From the NCBI GenBank assembly GCA_017860275.1, contig JAFNAQ010000001.1, positions 248,001-312,000 of the forward strand: 64,000 bases of DNA. Reading direction: 5' to 3'. A model generated the notes under the pieces. The model was not told the origin of the DNA, did no database searches, and saw only the letters and a program-made list of their open reading frames with translations. The translations under genes and the position numbers were made by a program. Below are positions 28,372 to 37,484 of this stretch, in pieces. The stretch's first letter is position 1. The number at the start of each line of letters is the position of its first letter. The DNA comes from Bacteroidota bacterium. Its GTDB lineage: Bacteria; Bacteroidota; Bacteroidia; Bacteroidales; P3.

Positions 28372-29654
28372 GCTTTCTTTCTTTTGTTATAATACCAATC
28401 ATAGAAGAGTAGTCCTATTATTGAGCTAAAACCTATTGCTGAGAATGTAAGCCATAGTAGAGTTGGATTGTGAAGTTGATCTACAAAGTAAACATATAGA
28501 TAAGCTCCAAGTATTCCTCCTACACCCGAACCAATTACTCCAAAAAGGAAAGAGTATCCCATATATAAAGCCTTCTTATCCTCTGGAGAAGTTTGCCCAA
28601 TATAGGATATAAACTTTGGATGAGCTACCATCTCTCCTATTGTGAATACGAATGTTCCTATAATAAATACCCAAATTGATGAAGATACTGAAATAACCAA
28701 CATTCCAAGTGTTCCGAAACCTATTCCCAGACACATTGTTGGAAGCGCTTTCCATTTCTTTACAATGGCAGAGATAAGAATCTGTAAACTTATTATTGCT
28801 CCTGCATTTATTACAGTAACATGTTCAATATCGAATTGCCAATTAGGACTTGAAACAAATAGTGAGAGAAACTTATTTACGTATATATTAAGACTAGAGG
28901 CATCGACATAGTCCCTAACATACCAAAGAACTGTATCGAACATCTGAAAATAAAGTATCCAAAAGCCTGAATAGATTACAATCATGATTACAAAACGAAA
29001 GTCCTTTAGGACTAAAACCATCTCCTTAATAACTTCGGAAAAGGTCTTTTGATTCTCCTTACGCTTTGGTTCTTTATACACAAAGAGATTTACCCATAAG
29101 AGCATAAATGTACAAAAGGAGGCTAAAAAGAAAATATATGAGAAGGAGAAATGTTTTAGATAAGGAACAAGTATTAAAGGAAAAAGGAAGGAGCCAAGAT
29201 TTATGCTCCAGTAGAATATTCCAAAGCCTAGTGATGAGTTTTCTTCTGTTGTTTCTCTTGATATTGTTGCTGATACTATAGGTTTAAATAAACCACAACC
29301 AAAAGCCATTATTAGAAGTGATGCGAATATTGTATGGTAGGATGCAGAGAAGCCAGCAAAGAAATAACCAATGCTCATAAGCGAGAAGGCAAAGAATAGT
29401 ATCTTCCTATATCCAAATCTATCGGCTATTGCTCCAGAGAATATTGGTATTAGATATAATAAGGGTACTATTGTACTCTTTATTGCTCCTACACTTTGCC
29501 TTGAAAAGCCTAAGCCTCCTTCATCTAAAGACATTACTAAATAAACAGAAAGCACACTCATTACTCCATAGTATGAGCCTCTTTCTATAAACTCCATAAA
29601 AATTGCTGTCCAGAAATTCTTATTAAAACCCTTATTATTATTCACCTTCTTCAT
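28368..29654 (-). CDS. MFS transporter, POT/PTR-like
   Basis: The 428-aa inner-membrane protein has about 12 hydrophobic helices. FMEFIERGSYYGVMSVLSVY matches the ExxER motif of the proton-dependent oligopeptide transporter (POT) branch, and SGAIADRFGYRKIL is the MFS loop 2-3 motif. Substrate could be peptides or another solute; I cannot choose. Its start overlaps the end of the AGCS gene by 17 bp, so the two are probably one transcript. Confidence 0.82.
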   Translation of the reverse strand: MKKVNNNKGFNKNFWTAIFMEFIERGSYYGVMSVLSVYLVMSLDEGGLGFSRQSVGAIKSTIVPLLYLIPIFSGAIADRFGYRKILFFAFSLMSIGYFFAGFSASYHTIFASLLIMAFGCGLFKPIVSATISRETTEENSSLGFGIFYWSINLGSFLFPLILVPYLKHFSFSYIFFLASFCTFMLLWVNLFVYKEPKRKENQKTFSEVIKEMVLVLKDFRFVIMIVIYSGFWILYFQMFDTVLWYVRDYVDASSLNIYVNKFLSLFVSSPNWQFDIEHVTVINAGAIISLQILISAIVKKWKALPTMCLGIGFGTLGMLVISVSSSIWVFIIGTFVFTIGEMVAHPKFISYIGQTSPEDKKALYMGYSFLFGVIGSGVGGILGAYLYVYFVDQLHNPTLLWLTFSAIGFSSIIGLLFYDWYYNKRKKA

Positions 29655-30990
29655 CTAATCTATTCTCCCAAAGATATTTTCTTGTTTCCTTAACTATTAC
29701 TCCCGATAGGAATATCAATGATATTAGATTTGGAATAGCCATTAGTGCATTCATTGTGTCGGAGATATTCCAAATCAAAGTTAGGTTTATTATTGAACCA
29801 ATAAACACAACAATTACCCAAGCTATTCGATAATAAAAGACAGATTTCTTACCACCTAAATATTCTATTGCCTTTTCGCCGTAATAAGACCATCCAAGTA
29901 TTGTGGAGAAGGCAAAGGTTAGAATGCCGACGTTAAGGATAAGGGTGCCTACATAAGGGAGCTTGGAGAAGGCGGCATGGGTGAGGATGGCGGCAGAATC
30001 TTGGCTGATGTCGGGATGTGCAATTATTGAACTTACGATTACCAGCCCTGTCATTGCACAGATAACAACTGTATCCCAAAAAGTACCTGTTGAAGAAACT
30101 AAGGCTTGACGAACAGGATTACGTGTTTGAGCAGCGGCAGCAACAATTGGAGCCGAGCCAAGCCCACTCTCATTGGAGAATAATCCTCGTGCAATACCGT
30201 AGCGTGCTGCCATCATAATCGTGGAACCAAGAAATCCGGCTCCTGCGGCTTGAGGACTGAACGCAGCCTTGAAGATAAGAACTATTGAATCATCAAGATA
30301 AGAGAAATTCATAATAAGTATTGCGCTACATCCCAATATATAAAAAATTGCCATAAAAGGAACTAAACTTTCGCATACTTTAGAGATACCCTTTACTCCA
30401 AAAAATATTACCATGCTTACAATAACTACTAATATTGTCCCAGTAATATATGGAGATAGTCCGTAGGATTGACTAAGACTATCTGATATTGCCTTTGCTT
30501 GAACTCCATTACCAATCCCAAATGATGCAATAACTGTAAATACACAGAACAGTACAGCGAGCCATTTCATCTTCATTCCCTTTTCCAAAGCGTACATTGG
30601 ACCTCCAAGCATTGTTCCATCAGAAGTCTTTTGACGAAACTTTACTGCAAGCAAACCTTCCGAATACTTTGTTGCTATTCCTAATATACCTGTTATCCAA
30701 ACCCAAAGCACTGCGCCAGGTCCTCCAAGAGCAACAGCCGTGGAAACACCAACAATGTTTCCTGTTCCTATCGTAGCAGCAAGAGCAGTTGATAGCGCTG
30801 CAAATTGAGAAACATCACCTGGGGCATTCTTATCCTTTGTAAAGGATAGTTTGATTGCCTTAAATATTTTCAATTGAGGGAAACGAAGAATGATTGTTAG
30901 GTAAAGGTGAGTGCCAATCAAAAGAATAATCATCGGCCATCCCCAAATTAACCCACTAAGATCAGAGAAGAATAATTCAATTTGTTCCAT
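29638..30990 (-). CDS. Sodium:amino-acid symporter, AGCS family
   Basis: Starting at the ATG at 30990, the protein has 450 aa; the longer frame adds 29 residues of intergenic sequence and is unlikely. It carries the alanine/glycine:cation symporter signatures (AATIGTGNIVGVSTAV, LGGPGAVLWVWITGILG, and ARGLFSNESGLGSAPI). It should import alanine or glycine with Na+. It is followed by the MFS gene. Confidence 0.93.
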   Translation of the reverse strand: MEQIELFFSDLSGLIWGWPMIILLIGTHLYLTIILRFPQLKIFKAIKLSFTKDKNAPGDVSQFAALSTALAATIGTGNIVGVSTAVALGGPGAVLWVWITGILGIATKYSEGLLAVKFRQKTSDGTMLGGPMYALEKGMKMKWLAVLFCVFTVIASFGIGNGVQAKAISDSLSQSYGLSPYITGTILVVIVSMVIFFGVKGISKVCESLVPFMAIFYILGCSAILIMNFSYLDDSIVLIFKAAFSPQAAGAGFLGSTIMMAARYGIARGLFSNESGLGSAPIVAAAAQTRNPVRQALVSSTGTFWDTVVICAMTGLVIVSSIIAHPDISQDSAAILTHAAFSKLPYVGTLILNVGILTFAFSTILGWSYYGEKAIEYLGGKKSVFYYRIAWVIVVFIGSIINLTLIWNISDTMNALMAIPNLISLIFLSGVIVKETRKYLWENRLDEEGE

Positions 30991-31052
30991 AAATTCTTGT
31001 ATTAGGCTACAAATATAATAGAAAAAATTGAATAATTGAAATTTAACAAAAA

Positions 31053-31080
31053 GGGGCAAGAATTCTTCCTGCCCCAAAAA
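31053..31080 (-). terminator. Terminator after the SPFH-RHH unit
   Basis: GGGGCA (31053-31058) and TGCCCC (31070-31075) close a stem with inner pairing GAA/TTC. On the minus strand the arm is followed by TTTTT. It ends the SPFH/RHH transcript before the AGCS gene. Confidence 0.7.
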
Positions 31081-31084
31081 TAGA

Positions 31085-31255
31085 TTATTTATCTTTTTTA
31101 ATTCTTTTTTCCTTTATTAAGGCTTGTTCAAGAATATATAATATCTGCCCATTAAGACTTCGGAATTCATCTTGTGCCCATTTTTCCAAAGCCTCCATTC
31201 TTTGCGCATCTATTCTTAATACAAATGCCTTGTTTTCTTTTTTCTTCTCTGCCAT
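31085..31255 (-). CDS. Ribbon-helix-helix (Arc-type) small protein
   Basis: A 56-aa protein starts at ATG 31255, sharing one base with the SPFH stop (TAATG), and ends with TAA at 31085. The sequence shows KAFVLRIDAQRMEALEKWAQ (ribbon and first helix) and DEFRSLNGQILYILEQAL (second helix), a good Arc-type DNA-binding fold. Such tiny genes commonly accompany SPFH genes, and overlapping stop/start suggests translational coupling. Targets unknown. It is easy to miss because of its size. Confidence 0.85.
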   Translation of the reverse strand: MAEKKKENKAFVLRIDAQRMEALEKWAQDEFRSLNGQILYILEQALIKEKRIKKDK

Positions 31256-32196
31256 TATTGATGTAAGGTCCCTGTGTTTAATACTGGTTGAGCTTGTTCA
31301 TCGGAGCAGAGAACAACTAATAGATTGCTTACCATTGCTGCCTTTTTATCTTCATCAAGCTCAACGATATTTTCATTTGATAGTTTATCCAAAGCCATCT
31401 TAACCATCGATACTGCTCCTTCTACAATCTTTTCTCTTGCCGAAATGATTGCTGAGGCTTGCTGACGACGAAGCATTACTGCCGCTATCTCTGGCGCATA
31501 AGCAAGGTAATTGATTCTTGCCTCAACAATTTCAATTCCTGCTATATCTAACCTCTTATTTAATTCTAGCTCTAATTGATCGTTGATTTCTTCGCCACCA
31601 GAACGGAGAGTGATGTCGCTAGGGTTCTCGTTGTTGTCATAAGAGTATTGTCCTGCGATTATTCGTAACGAAGCATCTGATTGCACCATCACAAACTGTT
31701 GATAAGAATTCATCCTATCGTTGGTCTTTGTATTGATATCTGAACGATTATCAATGTCAAACATGACTTTAAAGGTGTCCTTAATCTTCCAAACAAGCAC
31801 AAGCCCTATCATAATAGGGTTGCCCTCTTTGTCATTGACCTTGATTGGCTCAACATCGAGGTTTCTTGCTCTGATTACAAGCTTCTTTTTACTGTAAAAA
31901 GGATTCGCCCAGAAGAAGCCATTGACCTTCATGGTGCCATTATACTTCCCAAAGAATAGCATTACCATTGCTTCGTTTGGCTCTATCAGAAGGTAACCAG
32001 GCGTTAAAAAGACTATGGAAAGGAAGAAAACAACCAGAGTGGTGACGAAAACTGACTCCATTAAGCTCGTCGACGAAGTCTGTTTAGCAAATAAAATTGT
32101 CACGATAATGAAGGCAGCTAATATCAATAACTGCACGCTTAGCATTAGAAAACCTGATGTCCTAAAGCCCTTAAACTCTTGTTCTTGTGTGTTCAT
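31255..32196 (-). CDS. SPFH/band 7 domain membrane protein
   Basis: The 313-aa protein has two N-terminal hydrophobic segments (about 14-36 and 52-72), then the SPFH domain (YLLIEPNEAMVMLFFGKYNG, VLVWKIKDTFKVMFDIDN, ARINYLAYAPEIAAVMLRRQ). Proteins of this group assemble membrane-bound oligomers and influence membrane domains or protease access; the exact job here is unknown. It is translationally coupled to the RHH gene. Confidence 0.9.
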   Translation of the reverse strand: MNTQEQEFKGFRTSGFLMLSVQLLILAAFIIVTILFAKQTSSTSLMESVFVTTLVVFFLSIVFLTPGYLLIEPNEAMVMLFFGKYNGTMKVNGFFWANPFYSKKKLVIRARNLDVEPIKVNDKEGNPIMIGLVLVWKIKDTFKVMFDIDNRSDINTKTNDRMNSYQQFVMVQSDASLRIIAGQYSYDNNENPSDITLRSGGEEINDQLELELNKRLDIAGIEIVEARINYLAYAPEIAAVMLRRQQASAIISAREKIVEGAVSMVKMALDKLSNENIVELDEDKKAAMVSNLLVVLCSDEQAQPVLNTGTLHQ

Positions 32197-32290
32197 CTTG
32201 TTAATTGTTTTTGTTTACTTGATGATATTAAATTAATATCGCAAAGATATAAACTTTTTTTCTGATAAACACAGTTTTATAACTAAATAA

Positions 32291-33193
32291 TTAATACCTC
32301 CACGCCAAGATACGGGTCTTCTTGTTGCCGTGCTCCATCGGGATTATCTTATGTTCACGAACCGATACCGTCTTTAGCAGGCGCACTAACTTCCTTAGCG
32401 TGTCCTCGCTTGAGACTATCGTGGTGAACCAATGAACATTCTGGCGGTAGATTTGGCTTTCTTCTATCATGTTCTTGAGGAAATTTGCCTCTCCTCCTGA
32501 GCACCACAGCTCGTTATCTTGCCCTGAAAAGTTCGGCGTAGGCTTATTAACAGGCTTGTTCTTGAGGTTACTCTCCTTCCTTTTCGAAGCCATCAAAGCC
32601 TCGGCACTTGAATCGTGGAACGGGGGATTGCATAAACTGACCTCGAAGAACTCGCCATTACGGATTACTCCTCTGAAAATCGAGAACGGATCATCTTGTT
32701 TTCGGATTTCAATCTTGCCTTTAAGGCTCGCATTTTTCTCGATAATAGACCTTGAGCTTGAGATGGAGACGTCGTGAATATCGCTTCCCACGAAGTCCCA
32801 ACCATATTCCGCAACTCCAATAATCGGGAAAATACAGCTGGCGCCGACGCCAATATCGAGCATTCTTGCCTTCCTCTCCTTAGAATTACAGCCTGTTAAG
32901 TCCGAGATAACGTGGATATAATCAGCTCTTGAAGGGATGGGCGGGCACAGGTATCCGCTCGGCAGTTCCCAATAATCAAGTCCGTAGAACTCGATAATCA
33001 AGGCTTTGTTCAGTGATTTTACCGCCATTGGGTCAAAGAAATCAATTGTCAGGCCGCCGTATTCTGATTCTCGGACGTAGTTTTTCAGCTCCGCGTTAGC
33101 CTTAATCAGCTTAGGAAAGTCGTATTTTCCCTTGTGTTTGTTACGTTCATGAAATCCTTCTTTCGCTGTGGTCTTGCCCTTAATCTCTTTCAT
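32291..33193 (-). CDS. rlmF: 23S rRNA (adenine-1618-N6)-methyltransferase
   Basis: The 300-aa SAM methyltransferase matches RlmF: FHERNKHKGKYDF near the start, LDIGVGASCIFPIIG (SAM site), and the amino-methylase motif CNPPFHDSSAEA, then KNMIEES. It methylates N6 of A1618 in 23S rRNA. Codon use is clearly richer in G and C than most neighbours, which may mark acquisition by transfer; I have not measured it. Confidence 0.92.
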   Translation of the reverse strand: MKEIKGKTTAKEGFHERNKHKGKYDFPKLIKANAELKNYVRESEYGGLTIDFFDPMAVKSLNKALIIEFYGLDYWELPSGYLCPPIPSRADYIHVISDLTGCNSKERKARMLDIGVGASCIFPIIGVAEYGWDFVGSDIHDVSISSSRSIIEKNASLKGKIEIRKQDDPFSIFRGVIRNGEFFEVSLCNPPFHDSSAEALMASKRKESNLKNKPVNKPTPNFSGQDNELWCSGGEANFLKNMIEESQIYRQNVHWFTTIVSSEDTLRKLVRLLKTVSVREHKIIPMEHGNKKTRILAWRY

Positions 33194-33483
33194 CTGGTTA
33201 CTTTATTTTGGTAATTTCGTCAGCAAAGGTACTCATTTTATTAATAGCCATGACGATAAGGAAAACAGAATTAACAATAAAGTGAGTAAATGGCGATTTT
33301 GATAACATTGTGTAAGGTTTCGAGTTAATTATTCCCAAAGGATTTCGTCTCTGAGAGTCGATTATTTGAAGACGAAGCATGGCGAAGAGAAAACGGCGCG
33401 TTAATATCTCATAAATAAATCCTGTTTTTCTCTTAATTATTATCAATTTTAAGATAACTAGTCGTAGAAATCAAGAAAACGGA

Positions 33484-33560
33484 GTATGATAATCAGATAA
33501 TCATACACCGATAATCAGATTTCCAGCGCTAGAAACGAGATTTCCAGCGCTGGAAATGGC
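33484..33560. repeat. Palindromes at 21-22-bp spacing (GATTTCCAGCGCTGGAAATC type)
   Basis: GATTTCCAGCGCT begins at 33518 and again at 33539; the second copy, with TTTCCAGCGCTGGAAA, is a perfect 16-bp palindrome. A GATAATCA unit starts 22 bp earlier at 33496 and pairs with GTATGAT upstream. The step matches the other ladders in this window. Confidence 0.7.
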
Positions 33561-33574
33561 GTTTTTGTAAAATA

Positions 33575-33631
33575 AAAATCTCATCCCCAGTTCTGGCAAT
33601 CAAATTACCAGTCGTAAAGATGAGATTTTTA
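33575..33631. repeat. 12-bp inverted repeat with inner hairpins
   Basis: AAAAATCTCATC (from about 33575) is the exact complement of GATGAGATTTTT (ending about 33630). The loop contains a short palindrome around CCAGTTCTGG and a related ACCAGTCGT. The T-run makes it usable as a terminator in either direction. Confidence 0.7.
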
Positions 33632-33705
33632 GTTATATTAACGAGATTATCGTACTTTGTTTTTCTTAAAATTAATACTGCTTACTTGGTAAACAATTTA
33701 TATTC

Positions 33706-33769
33706 ATCAAGAAAACAAGCCCTGTTATCAAGATAACAATATTGTTAATCAAAAGAACAAACTTTGTTA
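33706..33769. repeat. Palindrome ladder after sdhB, three units at exactly 21 bp
   Basis: ATCAA starts at 33706, 33727 and 33748. Each unit contains AACA, about four variable bases and TGTT; the middle one (AACAATATTGTT) is a perfect palindrome. The last unit ends directly before the sdhB stop. Confidence 0.8.
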
Positions 33770-33771
33770 AC

Positions 33772-34521
33772 CTATTCTTCAGAGCAGGTCTTGGCGCAAA
33801 GGAACTCTCGATTCATCCTCGCTATGTTTGAGCGTTTGATTTCTTTAGGGCATTCAGCTTCGCAAGCGTATGTGTTTGTGCAGTTACCAAAGCCCAGGGC
33901 GTCCATCTTAGCCACCATGGCTTGAACTCTAAGGGCTGCTTCTGGCTTGCCTTGAGGCAAAAGAGCAAGTTGCGAGACCTTAGCACCAACGAATAACATC
34001 GCCGAGGCGTTCTTACAGCTCGCAACGCAGGCTCCACAACCGATGCATGATGCGGAGTCCATAGCCTGGTCAGCTTGTTTCTTTGGGATAGGGATGGCGT
34101 TACCGTCGGGTACTCCTCCCGTTGTCACCGACACATAACCTCCTTCTTGGATGATTTTATCAAATGCCGAGCGGTCTACGACGAGGTCTCTGATGATAGG
34201 GAAGGGACGAGCTCTCCATGGTTCTATCGTTATCACGTCCCCGTCCTTGAACTTTCGCATGTGGAGTTGGCATGTTGTGACGCCGTCATCGCATCCGTGA
34301 GGACGACCATTTATATACAAGCCGCACATACCGCATATTCCTTCTCTACAGTCGTTGTCAAAGCACACAGGGTGCTCAACCTTGTCGACAAGCCCTTCGT
34401 TAAGGATGTCGAGCATCTCTAAAAAAGAAGTCTCTGGTGAGATTTCCGTAACCTTATAAGTTTGAAAGCGTCCCTTGCTCTTGGCATTATCTTGACGCCA
34501 TATCTTTAATGTTAGATTCAT
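33772..34521 (-). CDS. sdhB: Succinate dehydrogenase/fumarate reductase iron-sulfur subunit
   Basis: The 249-aa electron-transfer subunit holds three clusters: a [2Fe-2S] site ([20 protein letters not shown]...[10 protein letters not shown]), then [15 protein letters not shown], and [15 protein letters not shown]. It links the flavoprotein to the membrane cytochrome b. The start is one base after the sdhA stop, in the order C-A-B. In anaerobic Bacteroidetes the enzyme usually works as a fumarate reductase; direction cannot be read from sequence alone. Confidence 0.95.
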   Translation of the reverse strand: MNLTLKIWRQDNAKSKGRFQTYKVTEISPETSFLEMLDILNEGLVDKVEHPVCFDNDCREGICGMCGLYINGRPHGCDDGVTTCQLHMRKFKDGDVITIEPWRARPFPIIRDLVVDRSAFDKIIQEGGYVSVTTGGVPDGNAIPIPKKQADQAMDSASCIGCGACVASCKNASAMLFVGAKVSQLALLPQGKPEAALRVQAMVAKMDALGFGNCTNTYACEAECPKEIKRSNIARMNREFLCAKTCSEE

Positions 34522-36459
34522 TTACTTGTAATTTCTTTGTTGAACATGAATAAACTCGTAGTTTAACACCTCTTTATGAAGAGCTGGTTCCGCCATTTCT
34601 CCCTTGTATTCCCATGCTCCTACGAACATGAAGTTCTCATCATCACGCTTAGCCTCGCCTTCTTCGGTCTGGTGTTCCAGCCTGAAATGACCTCCGCAGC
34701 TTTCTTCTCGTTGCAGGCCATCTCGTGCCATAAGCTCCGCGAGCTCAATATGGTCGGCCAGTCTCAAAGCCTTCTCAAGCTCAGGATTCATTGAACAAAG
34801 GTCGCCAGTTACTCTAACATTGCTCCAGAACTCATTCTTAAGCTTTGCTAATAAAGGAATCGCCTCCAAAAGACCTTCTCTTTGACGTCCCATTCCTACT
34901 TTCTCCCACATGATATGCCCAAGATCACGTTGTAAAGTGTCCACCGTCTTGGTTCCTTTAATAGATAAAATCTTCTCCATTCTCTCTTTAACAGATTTCT
35001 CTGCCTCCATAAACTCAGGCGAATCAACAGATAAACGAGGAGTGTGGATTTGATCCGAGAGGTAGTTCTGCACAGTATAAGGCAGAACGAAGTAACCATC
35101 GGCAAGTCCTTGCATAAGCGCTGAAGCTCCAAGACGGTTTGCTCCATGGTCGGAGAAGTTAGCCTCACCCGCAGCGAAGAGACCAGGGATAGTGGTCTGC
35201 AACTCATAGTCCACCCATAATCCACCCATCGTGTAGTGAACAGCAGGGTAAATCATCATAGGGGTCTCATAAGGGTTCTCGTCGACAATCTTTTCATACA
35301 TCTGGAAGAGGTTACCATATCTTGCTTCCACCTTCTCTGCGCCCAATCTTTCTATTGCCGTCTTGAAATCAAGATATACCGCTTGCCCAGTACCTACTCC
35401 ATAGCCTGCGTCGCAGCGTTCTTTAGCAGCACGGGAGGCAATATCTCTTGGTACTAAGTTGCCAAAGGCAGGGTAACGTCTTTCTAAATAGTAGTCCCTG
35501 TCTTCTTCTTTAATATCTGTTGGCTTCATCCTTCCTTCACGAATAGCTACTGAATCGTCTATGTTCTTTGGAACCCAGATTCTGCCGTCGTTACGAAGAG
35601 ACTCCGACATTAAGGTTAACTTAGATTGTTTATCTCCATGCACAGGTATGCAGGTCGGATGAATCTGAACGTAACATGGGTTTGCAAAGAACGCTCCCTT
35701 TCGGTAACATTGCACAGCGGCTGAGCCATTACAGTTCATTGCGTTGGTCGATAGGAAGTAAACATTTCCATATCCGCCTGTTGCGATGACAACTGCGTGT
35801 GCAGAGTGGCGTTCAAGCTCTCCTGTTGATAGGTTGCGTGTGATTATACCTCTTGCTCTATCATCTTTCATAACAAGCTCAACCATCTCTCTTCTCTCAT
35901 ACATCTTAACTGTTCCTGCCTTTATCTCCTTCGATAATGCAGAGTATGCTCCAAGAAGAAGCTGTTGTCCTGTTTGACCCTTGGCGTAGAAGGTTCTGCT
36001 AACTTGGGCACCACCGAATGAACGGTTGTCCAGTAGCCCACCGTAATCTCTTGCGAATGGTACTCCTTGTGCTACGCATTGGTCGATTATGCTATTAGCG
36101 ACCTCTGCTAATCGGTGTACATTAGCCTCACGAGCTCTATAATCGCCCCCTTTTATGGTGTCATAGAACAAGCGCCCTACGCTATCACCGTCGTTTTGGT
36201 AGTTCTTTGCAGCATTGACACCTCCTTGTGCGGCAATGGAATGTGCTCTTCGAGGTGAGTCGGAGATGCAAAATATCTTTACATTGAAGCCTAGCGCTCC
36301 TAGGGATGCCGCAGCAGAGGCTCCTGCAAGCCCTGTTCCAACTACGATAACGTCAAGTTTGCGTTTGTTGGCTGGGTTAACAAGCTTTTGTTCTGCCTTG
36401 TATCTTGTCCACTTTTCCGATAATGGTCCTTGAGGAATCTTGGAATTAAGTGTGCTCAT
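34522..36459 (-). CDS. sdhA: Succinate dehydrogenase/fumarate reductase flavoprotein
   Basis: The 645-aa catalytic subunit has the Rossmann motif [16 protein letters not shown], the covalent-FAD histidine region [18 protein letters not shown] and the substrate-site segment [14 protein letters not shown]. It interconverts succinate and fumarate. It sits between sdhC (28-bp gap) and sdhB. Confidence 0.95.
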   Translation of the reverse strand: MSTLNSKIPQGPLSEKWTRYKAEQKLVNPANKRKLDVIVVGTGLAGASAAASLGALGFNVKIFCISDSPRRAHSIAAQGGVNAAKNYQNDGDSVGRLFYDTIKGGDYRAREANVHRLAEVANSIIDQCVAQGVPFARDYGGLLDNRSFGGAQVSRTFYAKGQTGQQLLLGAYSALSKEIKAGTVKMYERREMVELVMKDDRARGIITRNLSTGELERHSAHAVVIATGGYGNVYFLSTNAMNCNGSAAVQCYRKGAFFANPCYVQIHPTCIPVHGDKQSKLTLMSESLRNDGRIWVPKNIDDSVAIREGRMKPTDIKEEDRDYYLERRYPAFGNLVPRDIASRAAKERCDAGYGVGTGQAVYLDFKTAIERLGAEKVEARYGNLFQMYEKIVDENPYETPMMIYPAVHYTMGGLWVDYELQTTIPGLFAAGEANFSDHGANRLGASALMQGLADGYFVLPYTVQNYLSDQIHTPRLSVDSPEFMEAEKSVKERMEKILSIKGTKTVDTLQRDLGHIMWEKVGMGRQREGLLEAIPLLAKLKNEFWSNVRVTGDLCSMNPELEKALRLADHIELAELMARDGLQREESCGGHFRLEHQTEEGEAKRDDENFMFVGAWEYKGEMAEPALHKEVLNYEFIHVQQRNYK

Positions 36460-36487
36460 ATGTTTATTTATTTAAATTAATCGTGAA

Positions 36488-37354
36488 TTAAAACCCCAAA
36501 AACAAGATTGCTATAGGTATAAGTGCAAATCCTAAGGGTACAATTATGGCAAAACCAATGGCAAAGTTCTCAATAACCTTGTTGTACTTGCTGTGATTAA
36601 GCCCAAATGTCTGCGCTAGTGAGTTTATTGCGTGCATTAGATGGAAGGCTAATGCCACAAAACATAGTAAATAAATTAGTGAATAGTACTTGTTCTTGAA
36701 GAACTCCTTACACATTGTGTAGAAATCAGGCTCAGCCTCGAAATCCTCACCGCAGTATTTCTTCACCTCTTCCTTAGAAAGATTTACTAAACTCTTACCA
36801 CTCTTGTCAAGTTTACCCTCAGGCAGTTGACTAAGAGCTTGGTATTGTGCCACAAGTACGGCTTGTTCTTTCTCGCCTAGCTCTCCCGATTGCATCTTCT
36901 TAGCCTTTTGTTGAAAGAAAGAGTCTACCTCTTCAATCTCCGCAGTGTATTTTCCTTCAACAATATCAAGCTTTACAAAGTAGAAATTGATGAAATGAAG
37001 AATTAAAAAGCATCCGATTATGCCTCCAGTCCAAATCATATATCTTGACATGAAATGTGTTTTACTCTTTGAAACAACCTTATAACGCACTGGGCGTGCC
37101 ATCCAGTTCTCAATAGTAAGCACGATAGCCACACCAATATGTAGTAATATTGTAGCCATGAGCACCATTTCAAATATCTTTACAATGTAGTTTGTTCCCA
37201 TGAAATGACAAGCATTTCGATACCACTCTCCGCCATCTTCTCTGAGTATACATAAGTTGATACCCATATGAACTGGTAGAAAGACCAATAGGAATAGGCC
37301 AACCGCCGCTAGTGCCATCTTCTTAGTGATGGATGCAAATTGTACTAATTTCAT
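36488..37354 (-). CDS. sdhC: Succinate dehydrogenase/fumarate reductase cytochrome b, with enlarged loop
   Basis: The 288-aa integral membrane subunit has five hydrophobic helices near residues 10-30, 55-80, 105-130, 222-245 and 262-286. Candidate heme ligands are H29, H72, H120 and H238. Between helices 3 and 4, residues about 134-218 form a long polar, Lys/Glu-rich loop. From memory, Bacteroidetes homologues are usually about 60 residues shorter in this place, so this looks like an insertion. It starts the C-A-B operon; the minus-strand TAACTTTG at 37413-37420 may be the promoter. Confidence 0.9.
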   Translation of the reverse strand: MKLVQFASITKKMALAAVGLFLLVFLPVHMGINLCILREDGGEWYRNACHFMGTNYIVKIFEMVLMATILLHIGVAIVLTIENWMARPVRYKVVSKSKTHFMSRYMIWTGGIIGCFLILHFINFYFVKLDIVEGKYTAEIEEVDSFFQQKAKKMQSGELGEKEQAVLVAQYQALSQLPEGKLDKSGKSLVNLSKEEVKKYCGEDFEAEPDFYTMCKEFFKNKYYSLIYLLCFVALAFHLMHAINSLAQTFGLNHSKYNKVIENFAIGFAIIVPLGFALIPIAILFLGF

Positions 37355-37412
37355 ACCCTTTTTCTTTTGTTTTTAATTATTTATGATCTAGTAATTTCGA
37401 AAAAATTAGTTG

Positions 37413-37420
37413 CAAAGTTA
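37413..37420 (-). promoter_or_regulatory. Promoter -7 box of the sdh operon
   Basis: On the minus strand TAACTTTG fits TAnnTTTG, about 58 bp before the sdhC ATG. The -33 box is not clear. Confidence 0.45.
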
Positions 37421-37452
37421 AGCCAAAAATTCAATTTAACCATAATATTTAA

Positions 37453-37460
37453 TACATTTG
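37453..37460 (+). promoter_or_regulatory. Promoter -7 box of the M24 peptidase gene
   Basis: TACATTTG fits TAnnTTTG and ends 24 bp before the ATG at 37485. Confidence 0.45.
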
Positions 37461-37484
37461 CAGACTTAAAACATAGTTTCCATT

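Larger units (their letters stand above)
33194..33771. other. 578-bp region between rlmF and the sdh operon
   Basis: No convincing gene. An 82-codon minus-strand frame at 33198-33446 has no recognisable motif and I reject it. The right half is full of palindromes: a 21-bp pair at 33518-33560, a long inverted repeat AAAAATCTCATC/GATGAGATTTTT spanning about 33575-33630, and a 21-bp ladder at 33706-33769. Confidence 0.75.

Noticed and set aside
29638-29654. Frameshift between AGCS and MFS genes
   Set aside because: Both proteins are complete with proper ends; the 17-bp overlap is an ordinary operon overlap.
33198-33446. 82-codon ORF between rlmF and sdhB (minus strand)
   Set aside because: No motif, no good promoter context and composition like non-coding sequence; it lies in a palindrome-rich intergenic region.
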